A DNA stretch of 14,719 nt from the NCBI GenBank assembly GCA_022710025.1, contig JAKLHS010000003.1:1-14719 (forward strand), given 5' to 3'. The notes under the pieces were generated by a model. That model searched no databases. It saw nothing but the letters and a program-made list of their open reading frames with translations, and was not told the DNA's origin. Each line of letters opens with the position of its first letter. The stretch's first letter is position 1. The position numbers were made by a program, and so were the translations under genes. Source of the DNA: Caldisericota bacterium. Its GTDB lineage: Bacteria > Caldisericota > Caldisericia > Cryosericales > Cryosericaceae. This document shows, in pieces, positions 1-5,592 of the stretch.

Positions 1-3
1 CAT
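1..3 (-). CDS. Start codon of a further gene in the BMC operon (cut by window edge)
   Basis: Only the ATG (complement of positions 1-3) is inside the window. It is preceded by a GGAGG ribosome binding site (complement of 10-14) with a 6-base spacer, and the stop codon of the upstream shell-protein gene (16-18) lies 12 bases before it. This is the normal spacing of a co-transcribed gene, so the BMC operon almost certainly continues to the left. Nothing can be said about the product. Confidence 0.6.
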
Positions 4-15
4 GAAACGCCTCCG

Positions 16-804
16 TTACTTTTCGGTCTTGTGATTTCCCTTCTTGCCCGTGCTTTTCCTGTCTACAACCAGGTATGTTTTCAGCGAGGACACAAGAGCT
101 TTCTTTGCTCCCTGCACTCGCTTGAGATCCTCCACTGACACAAACGGCCCCTGCTGCTCGCGAAATTCGACAATACGCTGTGCCAGAGCCGGGCCGACAC
201 CAGGCAGGGCATCCAGCTGCTCCGCCGTTGCCGTGTTGAGGTCGACTCTCTCGCCAAGCTTCGATGTCGATGGAGTCTCCGGCATCTCGCGCATTTCCGG
301 AGGAGTTGCCGGCAGATGACTCTGCTGGAACAGCGTTGAGATTTCCGGCTCTTCCTTTGCTGCCACCTCTTTGACCTTCTGCGCGGATTGCACCGTTTCG
401 ACGATTTCCTGCGCAGGTGCAGCCGACTGGGACTCAGCGTGCGCCGTGGCAACCCCTACCGTTTCCTCGGTTGTTGCAGGCGTTGCGCCTTCCCCGGCTG
501 GAAGCCCCAGATTTTTGCTCATAACGTCGACGATCCTATTCGTATCGAGATCGGGACGAGGAATGACGTGTATGGAGACGACCTCACCGACACGTTCCGC
601 AGCAGCGGCTCCGGCGTCAGTAGCGGCCTTGACGGCCCCGACATCGCCGCGCACGGCAACGGTTACGAGTCCCGCTCCGGAGTATCCTTTGCCGACGAGC
701 CGGACATTCGCCGATTTGACCATGGCATCGGCGGCCTCAATCGCGCCAATCAACCCATATGTCTCGATAAGCCCCAGTGCGGCAAGTTTCTCATTCTCGG
801 GCAT
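16..804 (-). CDS. BMC-H microcompartment shell protein fused to a C-terminal helix-hairpin-helix (ComEA-like) domain
   Basis: The protein is 262 residues from the ATG at 804, chosen because a perfect AGGAGG sits 6 bases upstream and because the BMC fold begins at once ([18 protein letters not shown]). The longer frame to 900 would overlap the preceding gene and adds no recognisable sequence. Residues about 5-85 are a complete BMC-H domain with the pore-loop segment GYSGAGLVT and the conserved VRGDVGAV. Residues about 95-183 form a low-complexity linker rich in Ala, Glu, Thr and Pro. Residues about 187-248 match ComEA-type tandem Hh[19 protein letters not shown], then a second hairpin in which the usual GIG is replaced by QGAKKAL. 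BMC-H proteins form hexagonal shell tiles and are normally about 90-100 residues, so this one carries about 170 extra. EutK, a BMC protein with a winged-helix tail, is a known precedent for a nucleic-acid-binding-like extension. The BMC assignment is firm; DNA or RNA binding is inference. Confidence 0.92.
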   Translation of the reverse strand: MPENEKLAALGLIETYGLIGAIEAADAMVKSANVRLVGKGYSGAGLVTVAVRGDVGAVKAATDAGAAAAERVGEVVSIHVIPRPDLDTNRIVDVMSKNLGLPAGEGATPATTEETVGVATAHAESQSAAPAQEIVETVQSAQKVKEVAAKEEPEISTLFQQSHLPATPPEMREMPETPSTSKLGERVDLNTATAEQLDALPGVGPALAQRIVEFREQQGPFVSVEDLKRVQGAKKALVSSLKTYLVVDRKSTGKKGNHKTEK

Positions 805-841
805 GAGACTCCTCCTCAGCAAGCGTTGTGACAGGATTCGT

Positions 842-1135
842 TCACGATTTGTGGAATGTGTCGCGACCATCGACTTCGAGCGAGTCGAGGATCCCGACAA
901 TCGTGGCGTCTGCAGGAGCTTCGCCGGTCAGGTCTGTTTGCCTGCCTGCGCTTCCCAGAGCTACGAGCACAAGTTCGCCCTCGCCCGCTCCAACCGCATC
1001 GACAGCTACGATCGGTGAATCGTCCAGAAGCTCGTTCTGCACTGTTGCTCGTTGCACCACAAGGAGTTTGCGAGCAGAAAGCTTCCCGGCTTTGACAGTA
1101 GAGACCGCCGAGCCAATTACACGAGCAATGATCAT
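842..1135 (-). CDS. EutN/CcmL-family microcompartment vertex protein (BMC-P)
   Basis: The protein is 97 residues from the ATG at 1135, preceded by GGGAGG about 9 bases upstream. A start at 1162 would only prepend nine residues upstream of that ribosome binding site. The sequence follows the EutN/CcmL pattern throughout: [19 protein letters not shown] at the N-terminus, KLLVVQ, then [24 protein letters not shown], then [15 protein letters not shown]. Family members form pentamers that close the twelve vertices of polyhedral BMC shells. The next gene, a BMC-H/HhH fusion, begins 37 bases downstream with its own AGGAGG, so the two are co-transcribed. The family does not reveal which metabolic type of compartment this is, because ethanolamine, propanediol, choline and other BMCs all use related vertex proteins. 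Confidence 0.93.
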   Translation of the reverse strand: MIIARVIGSAVSTVKAGKLSARKLLVVQRATVQNELLDDSPIVAVDAVGAGEGELVLVALGSAGRQTDLTGEAPADATIVGILDSLEVDGRDTFHKS

Positions 1136-1345
1136 GATTGTTATCCTCCCACGTAAAAACAACTCATCTGCCCAAGGCTACCTGCCCAACAAGATAAAGG
1201 TATACCGTCCTTGAGTCCTCACGTCCTTCACGTGATTCCCCAGCGCATCCGCCCAGGCAATACAACAGAAAGCATTTCAGAAGGTCACGTTCATGACTCG
1301 CGGTCTGCGAGCTGCCCCGATACAGAAAACTATCGGGTCACGAGA
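1136..1345 (-). promoter_or_regulatory. Structured 5' leader of the BMC operon
   Basis: No credible ORF lies here. Three short perfect inverted repeats are visible. CCCGATA/TATCGGG (1316-1322 with 1331-1337, 8-base loop) sits at the predicted 5' end of the transcript. CTCGC/GCGAG (1297-1301 with 1307-1311) and CACGT/ACGTG (1220-1224 with 1230-1234) follow. The last 50 bases before the EutN ribosome binding site look unstructured. I recognise no known riboswitch class: the cobalamin and TPP signature motifs were not found. A regulatory function is inferred only from leader length and hairpins. Confidence 0.4.
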
Positions 1346-1374
1346 AGTCTAGAGTGAAACCGAAAATATGTCAA
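1346..1374 (-). promoter_or_regulatory. Promoter of the BMC operon
   Basis: On the minus strand TTGACA (1374-1369) is followed by a 17-base spacer and TAGACT (1351-1346). The -35 is perfect and the -10 matches four of six consensus bases. Transcription would begin near 1339 and give a leader of about 200 bases before the EutN start at 1135. No intrinsic terminator is visible between the end of the ABC ATPase gene (1431) and this promoter, so read-through from the transporter operon is also possible. Confidence 0.7.
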
Positions 1375-1430
1375 CTCTGTGAAGATTCCTGAGCGCCTGG
1401 CTCATCATACCGCCGGAGATGCCGCTGTCA

Positions 1431-2126
1431 TCAGTCCCCTTCGAGTAACCGTTGTACTGTCGCTTCCGTCCGCGGCGCCTCGCGCACCGTCCCCCCTCCA
1501 ACGACATAGAGACGGTTGGGCAGCAAGCGGATCGTCTCCAGGTTGTGTGTCGACAGCACGACGGATTTTCCCCGGGATGTCGCCCAGGTGATCAGTCCGT
1601 GCAGCTCCCGCAAACTGGGAAGATCCAGGTGCAGCTCCGGCTCATCCATGAGCAGGACATCTGTCCACTGTGCCACAAGCCCCAGAAGCATGACCTTCCG
1701 TTGTTGCCCGGACGACATCTCGTCCAGAAAACGACTGCCGAAACCGACAACCTCGGAGAAGACCTCGGGATGGTCCGATGCAACAAGTTCGTCCATTGTC
1801 CTGAGGCGTCCCAGCGAGCTCAGTTCTATGACTTCATCCACAGTGATGTGAGACTGGGGGATTGCTGGAGACAGGAACCCGACCAGGGCTGCAAGTCTTT
1901 GCGACTCGATAGAAGCGACGGATTTCCCCTTGACGGACACCTCGCCTGCCATGGGCGGGAGAAAACCGCGGATCGTTCGCAGGATCGTCGACTTTCCTGT
2001 GCCGTTGCGTCCCACCAGAGCAACCGCTTCTCCCGGCTGGACATCAAACGAGATTCCCGTCAGAATCGGGCGGGCGCGGCCATATCCGACGGCAACGTCC
2101 CTGAGAGAAAGGAGAGCGTTTGTCAT
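1431..2126 (-). CDS. ABC transporter ATP-binding protein (cobalamin/iron-siderophore type)
   Basis: This 231-residue protein is the nucleotide-binding subunit that would power import through the adjacent FecCD-type permease. Walker A is GRNGTGKST at 39-47, the signature is MSSGQQRK at 137-144 (variant of LSGGQ), Walker B is VLLMDEPELHLD at 157-168 with catalytic Glu162, and the H-loop is STHN with His194. The Q-loop glutamine is not in its usual register; the segment reads GFLSPAIPQ, with the nearest Gln at 91. The ATG (2126-2124) overlaps the permease stop by four bases and has AGGAGG five bases upstream, which indicates translational coupling. Length is slightly below the usual 250-260 of FecE/BtuD-like proteins. 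The substrate cannot be read from this subunit. Confidence 0.93.
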   Translation of the reverse strand: MTNALLSLRDVAVGYGRARPILTGISFDVQPGEAVALVGRNGTGKSTILRTIRGFLPPMAGEVSVKGKSVASIESQRLAALVGFLSPAIPQSHITVDEVIELSSLGRLRTMDELVASDHPEVFSEVVGFGSRFLDEMSSGQQRKVMLLGLVAQWTDVLLMDEPELHLDLPSLRELHGLITWATSRGKSVVLSTHNLETIRLLPNRLYVVGGGTVREAPRTEATVQRLLEGD

Positions 2127-3160
2127 ACCGCCCTCCTTGTTTTTGTGGCGAGCCAGATCATGTACGGTGCGCCGAAAAGGGACAGCACCGTGTTCAGCGG
2201 AATCTCCGACAAACTGACCGAACGGGCCAGCAGGTCCCCGAACACGACAAGGATAGCCCCCATGAGCATGGTCAGCATGACAAACGTTCTGTCAGTGTGT
2301 CGCGTCAAAAGACGCGCCAAGTGGGGAGAGAAGAGGCCGGCGAAGCCTACGACACCCGAGGCGGCTACATCGGTCGCGGCAAGAGCGACGCTGACAAAAA
2401 GCATGCCCAGGCGCGTCCTGCGGACGTTTACACCGACGTTTGTCGCGAAATCGTCCCCTACAAGGTAGGCTCTCAGAGGACGCATATGCGTCATGACGAT
2501 GGGGACGGCGATCACCAGCCCCGCCGCAACAACCGTCACAGCAGAGCCTGAGGCCCTGTTGAGTCCCATCCAGGACCAGAAGACTGAGTGCGATAAGATG
2601 TTCGGGCGTGCAGACACCAGGATCGAGTACATGGCATTCAGCATATAGGACAGCGCAAGTCCGGACAGGAGAAACGCGAGCAGGTCATGCCCCAGACGCT
2701 TGCTGATCATCAACAGCAACACAAGAACTCCCAGGGCGCCGGCGAGCGGAGCAATCACCATCACCGGCATGATGCCCACCGCTCCGGAGATCCCGAACAG
2801 GGCAACCAGGGTGACTGATAACTGCGCTCCCCCCGACACACCGAGCAGGTAACTGTCCGCCAGAGGATTCCGAAATGCCGTCTGGAGAAGGAACCCGGAT
2901 AAACCCAAAGATGCCCCCACCAGCACCCCCAGCCCGATGCGCAGAAGTCGCAGCATGACGATTTGCGCTGCAGGGGAACTTTTGGAGCCACTCTGGGCAA
3001 GTGTTCTCAGTCCCTTCAGTACCTCCCCCGGTCGCAGACCGGAACTCCCAAAGAAAATGCTGGCACACATGACGGCGATAAGAACCACGGTCGTGCCGAT
3101 GAGCACGACCGTGTCACGCCGCCTTGTGCCGGATTCAGCGCCCGGCTGCACGCTGGACAT
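2123..3160 (-). CDS. FecCD/BtuC-family ABC transporter permease
   Basis: A 345-residue, very hydrophobic membrane protein of the FecCD/BtuC family, which forms a homodimeric channel importing iron-siderophores, haem or cobalamin. Family motifs are clear: RLLRIGLGVLVGASLGLSG with the following Q and RNPLADSYLLGVSGGAQ near residues 70-115, the coupling segment GVVGFAGLFSPHLARLL near 265-285, and the C-terminal GDLLARSVSLSEIPLN followed by LFGAPYMIWL. A basic cytosolic N-terminus precedes the first helix. The ATG at 3160 lies inside the 3' end of the binding-protein gene (26-base overlap) and has only a weak ribosome binding site, so translation is probably coupled. The product supplies the membrane pathway for the binding protein encoded upstream and the ATPase encoded downstream. 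Confidence 0.93.
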   Translation of the reverse strand: MSSVQPGAESGTRRRDTVVLIGTTVVLIAVMCASIFFGSSGLRPGEVLKGLRTLAQSGSKSSPAAQIVMLRLLRIGLGVLVGASLGLSGFLLQTAFRNPLADSYLLGVSGGAQLSVTLVALFGISGAVGIMPVMVIAPLAGALGVLVLLLMISKRLGHDLLAFLLSGLALSYMLNAMYSILVSARPNILSHSVFWSWMGLNRASGSAVTVVAAGLVIAVPIVMTHMRPLRAYLVGDDFATNVGVNVRRTRLGMLFVSVALAATDVAASGVVGFAGLFSPHLARLLTRHTDRTFVMLTMLMGAILVVFGDLLARSVSLSEIPLNTVLSLFGAPYMIWLATKTRRAV

Positions 3161-4541
3161 AACCGGCTATCAATTCCAACCCCGTGATGATGCGGGGAGA
3201 CGGACGGAAGATGTAGTCACCGATCATGTCGTAGACCTGACCGAGTTTGACTGCTTTTACTATGGAAAATGACGTCCTCCCAGTAACATCGCCTTCTCCC
3301 ATACCGGACGCCACGACGATGATGTCCGGGTTCTTGCCGATGACGAATTCCTCGGAGAGCGTCGGCCACGGTGTGCCTGTCTCGTCCGCAATGTTGGTTC
3401 CTCCTGCCACTGCGATCAGATCCGAGATAAATGTCCCCTTCCCGGCACTCATGAGAGGGCTGTTCCAGATCTCTACATAGATCGATGGTTTCCGCGGCAA
3501 TTTTGCTGCCGCTTCCCGCACCCCGGCAATGGCACGATTCATTGACAGCGCCACCTCGAAGCCGTGATCGGGAACGCCCAAGACAATGCCCAGCTGCCGA
3601 ATGGCATCCACGATCTGCGTCAGAGTCTTTGGATCATCTGCATAGACGGTGCGCCCCATCTTTTTCAGCCTGTCTACGACGGCCAACGGCGTTCCGTCCG
3701 TCACAAGGATCAGGTCCGGCGACAATACCAGCAGCTTTTCCAACGATGGGTTGTTGAATGCCCCCACGGTGGGAATCTTGACGGCTTCCTTAGGAAAATC
3801 GGTATATTCCGACGTAGCAATGATGTTGCCGCCCTGGCCCACGGCGAAGCAGTTCTCCGCAAGATTTGGTGCCAGTGTTACGAGACGCATTTTCCCCGCT
3901 TTTGCAGGAAACGTGTCATGCTGGCTGCCGAGAACGTCTGTTATCTTGGAGGGGATCTGACAGACGATGGTCGTGGCTTTGTTCTTCGTGCTCACTGTCA
4001 CGGTACCGCCACTCTGCGATACCAGCATGTTCAATATCTTGTCGGTCGCATAGAGGGTTCCCGTCTTCCCGACGACATGAAACAGATCCCTGCGCGTGCT
4101 CGCGACATACGCGCCGTCAATCAGAAGGCGCGGACCCAGTTCATATGCTCCGGTAACGGGACCTATGGCGAAATATACGGTATTCTGCGCTTTTTCAAAA
4201 CGAACGATCCCCCCCATAGCCTCGACGACGGCCCGCATGGGAAAGGTCACGCCATCCGTCGTGCTCACGGGGACGAAACCGGCTGGAAACGTTCCTGTCG
4301 TGCGCTTCGATGCAACGGTGACGGCAAACGAAGAAGAACCTGGAACGAGCTCGACGGAGATGCGACGCGTCGCAGCGGCTGCAACAGCAGAATCATTGGG
4401 CCCGAAACAAATCGGTGCCAGAAGAGATTCCAACATAGCAAGAACAAGCACAATAGCCATACGACAGGTACCGCGTGCTTTCCAGCAACGTGCCGGCCCA
4501 GCTCGCATGCCAAGCCTTCGTGCATCGACTGTTTCGTACAT
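3135..4541 (-). CDS. Periplasmic/cell-surface substrate-binding protein (TroA/BtuF fold) with copper-amine-oxidase-like stalk domain
   Basis: The start at 4541 (468 residues) is preferred because GGAGG lies about 7 bases upstream; the frame upstream of it shows no conserved sequence. After a basic N-region a hydrophobic export segment covers about 28-47, with an Ala-rich possible cleavage zone near 52-58. There is no good lipobox. Residues about 88-190 resemble the copper-amine-oxidase N-terminal-like domain (FPMRAVVEAMGG, a beta-rich repeat), usually found on exported Firmicutes-type proteins. Residues about 218-468 are the class III binding-protein domain: RLVTLAPNLAE, VGAFNNPSLEKLLVLSPDLILV, AGGTNIADE and NPDIIVVASG. 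It would capture a ligand outside the membrane and hand it to the permease, whose start it overlaps. Cobalamin, haem or ferric siderophore are possible ligands; nearby B12-related genes make a cobamide attractive but unproven. Confidence 0.88.
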   Translation of the reverse strand: MYETVDARRLGMRAGPARCWKARGTCRMAIVLVLAMLESLLAPICFGPNDSAVAAAATRRISVELVPGSSSFAVTVASKRTTGTFPAGFVPVSTTDGVTFPMRAVVEAMGGIVRFEKAQNTVYFAIGPVTGAYELGPRLLIDGAYVASTRRDLFHVVGKTGTLYATDKILNMLVSQSGGTVTVSTKNKATTIVCQIPSKITDVLGSQHDTFPAKAGKMRLVTLAPNLAENCFAVGQGGNIIATSEYTDFPKEAVKIPTVGAFNNPSLEKLLVLSPDLILVTDGTPLAVVDRLKKMGRTVYADDPKTLTQIVDAIRQLGIVLGVPDHGFEVALSMNRAIAGVREAAAKLPRKPSIYVEIWNSPLMSAGKGTFISDLIAVAGGTNIADETGTPWPTLSEEFVIGKNPDIIVVASGMGEGDVTGRTSFSIVKAVKLGQVYDMIGDYIFRPSPRIITGLELIAGYVQRAAGR

Positions 4542-4572
4542 GGTGGTGCCTCCATCCAGTTGAGTTTTTGGT

Positions 4573-4618
4573 CCGGCCGCTTGTGGTGAGAACTGCACAC
4601 CTCCCACACAGCCACCGG
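4573..4618 (-). promoter_or_regulatory. Imperfect long hairpin in the leader of the binding-protein gene
   Basis: On the minus strand the arm from 4618 (CCGGTGGCTGTGTGGGAG) can pair with CTCACCACAAGCGGCCGG, which ends at 4573. The pairing leaves a bulged A, a bulged G and one G-G mismatch around a loop of about 10 bases. It lies about 31 bases upstream of the ATG at 4541. There is no U-tract after it, so it is not an intrinsic terminator. Its role is unknown. Confidence 0.4.
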
Positions 4619-4652
4619 TTGCATCCGCTTCTGAGGGCGGACCGCACTGCTA

Positions 4653-4672
4653 CGTCAGAGCGTTGTCTGACG
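4653..4672 (-). promoter_or_regulatory. 5'-terminal hairpin or operator at the importer transcription start
   Basis: A perfect 7-bp inverted repeat, CGTCAGA/TCTGACG, with a 6-base loop. From the promoter at 4678-4704 transcription would start near 4671, so the repeat covers about +1 to +19. It could be an mRNA 5' stem-loop or a repressor operator; the sequence alone does not decide. Confidence 0.45.
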
Positions 4673-4677
4673 CTTTT

Positions 4678-4704
4678 ATTATACCCGTTCGGAAACAGTG
4701 TCAA
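4678..4704 (-). promoter_or_regulatory. Promoter of the ABC importer operon
   Basis: On the minus strand a perfect TTGACA (4704-4699) and a perfect TATAAT (4683-4678) are separated by 15 bases, two fewer than the optimum. This short spacer may make the promoter weaker or dependent on an activator. The leader from about 4671 to the ATG at 4541 is about 130 bases. Confidence 0.7.
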
Positions 4705-4716
4705 CGCACGCGTGCG
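4705..4716. repeat. 12-bp perfect palindrome adjoining the importer promoter
   Basis: CGCACGCGTGCG reads identically on both strands and directly abuts the -35 box of the importer promoter. It also lies upstream of the divergent HAD-hut operon. The position suits a dimeric regulator, but no regulator gene is in the window. Confidence 0.4.
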
Positions 4717-4835
4717 ACACCCCGGCAATCCCGTTTCATCTGCCATATCGGCAGTCATGGCATCTGCAGCTCTGCTTCATCCCTATTCCGTGTGGCAAAT
4801 CAGATGCTTCCACTGGCGATGTGCCGCCTTTGCCT

Positions 4836-4841
4836 TATACT
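4836..4841 (+). promoter_or_regulatory. Probable -10 element of the HAD-hutH-hutU operon
   Basis: TATACT (five of six consensus bases) lies 28 bases upstream of the GTG start at 4870, with AGGAGG (4854-4859) in between. No good -35 hexamer is seen at 16-18 bases upstream, so an activator or an extended spacing may apply. Confidence 0.4.
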
Positions 4842-4869
4842 GAACACGAAAGAAGGAGGAAAAAGAGCC

Positions 4870-5592
4870 GTGATACGCGCGATAAGCCTCGATCTGTGGA
4901 AGACTCTCATCATCGACAAGCCGGAGGATGAGGCCTTGCGCGACAGGATTCGAGCTCACGCTATTTTCTGCGTACTTGCAGAGAGAGGCATCGTCGCATC
5001 GGAAGAAACACTCTATGCCAGTCTACGACGCATAGACGTTTTGCGGAGCGACGTCAGGGAAATGCCGGATTGGACGATCACCACGGCAAACCAGGTACGA
5101 TTCGTGCTGACACAATCGACGATCTATCCAACTCCCGATCTTGTCGATGCCATCGTGCCCCATTACGATTCGGCGATCCTGGACAGACTGCCTTCGCTCC
5201 TCGAGCTGGATGCCCCGCACACGCTTGCGGCGTTGTCCGCCGCGTATCCGCTTTCATTGACCTCCAACACGGGCAAAACTCCCGGACACATCCTGTTGCA
5301 TGTTCTGGACGCATTCGGCATTCGCGGTTTTTTCTCTCATTTCGTGTTTTCCGATGAAATCATGTGCGTGAAGCCGCAGCAAGGCATCTGGGATTATCTG
5401 ATAAGCGTCAACGGAGTACAGCCCGATGAGATCCTTCACGTCGGCGATTCCTACTCCGTGGATTACAGAGGAGCTCGTGAGGCGGGGCTCCGGGCGGTTC
5501 TCTTTGGGTGCCGCGAGCCTCGTGGCCATGATGCCAGCTGTATCGATTCCCTCAATGAATTGACGCATGTCATCCAGGAGATGAACGCATGA
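4870..5592 (+). CDS. HAD-superfamily hydrolase, first gene of the hut operon
   Basis: A 240-residue protein from a GTG at 4870, chosen because AGGAGG lies 10 bases upstream and HAD motif I follows directly; the frame continues upstream but through promoter sequence. Motif I is ISLDLWKTL with nucleophile Asp8; the second Asp of the phosphatase DxD is Trp10, as in haloacid-dehalogenase-like members. Motif II is LTSNTG (Ser132), motif III is Lys168 in CVKPQQG, and motif IV is HVGDSYSVDYRGA with Asp193 and Asp198. A helical cap domain (about 17-105) fits subfamily I. Its stop overlaps the hutH start by four bases (ATGA), so the two are translationally coupled. The substrate is unknown; a role tied to histidine breakdown is suggested only by the coupling. 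Confidence 0.88.
   Translation: MIRAISLDLWKTLIIDKPEDEALRDRIRAHAIFCVLAERGIVASEETLYASLRRIDVLRSDVREMPDWTITTANQVRFVLTQSTIYPTPDLVDAIVPHYDSAILDRLPSLLELDAPHTLAALSAAYPLSLTSNTGKTPGHILLHVLDAFGIRGFFSHFVFSDEIMCVKPQQGIWDYLISVNGVQPDEILHVGDSYSVDYRGAREAGLRAVLFGCREPRGHDASCIDSLNELTHVIQEMNA

Larger units (their letters stand above)
4542..4869 (+). other. Divergent intergenic control region between the ABC importer and hut operons
   Basis: This stretch of 328 bases holds no credible gene, although a frame runs through it into the HAD gene. It contains a minus-strand promoter with a structured leader of about 130 bases for the importer, a 12-bp palindrome next to that promoter, a weak inverted repeat CTGCC/GGCAG (4740-4744 with 4750-4754), and a plus-strand -10 element and AGGAGG for the HAD-hutH-hutU operon. 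I looked for cobalamin riboswitch elements in the minus-strand leader and did not find them. Confidence 0.6.

Noticed and set aside
805..900. 32-residue N-terminal extension of the BMC-H/HhH protein
   Set aside because: It would overlap the EutN gene, its sequence is not BMC-like, and a perfect AGGAGG sits just before the internal ATG at 804.
1452..2468. 338-residue plus-strand ORF opposite the ATPase and permease genes
   Set aside because: It runs antisense across two conserved genes and their overlap, with no motif of its own.
3564..4589. 341-residue plus-strand ORF opposite the binding-protein gene
   Set aside because: It is the antisense reading of a clearly conserved gene, is rich in Cys, His and Arg, and shows no family motif.
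4542..4677. Cobalamin riboswitch upstream of the importer
   Set aside because: The leader is only about 130 bases and I could not find the B12-box or the conserved core segments; the hairpins present do not match that architecture.
4663..4869. 69-residue N-terminal extension of the HAD hydrolase
   Set aside because: The region contains promoter-like elements and the ribosome binding site, and HAD motif I begins right after the GTG at 4870.
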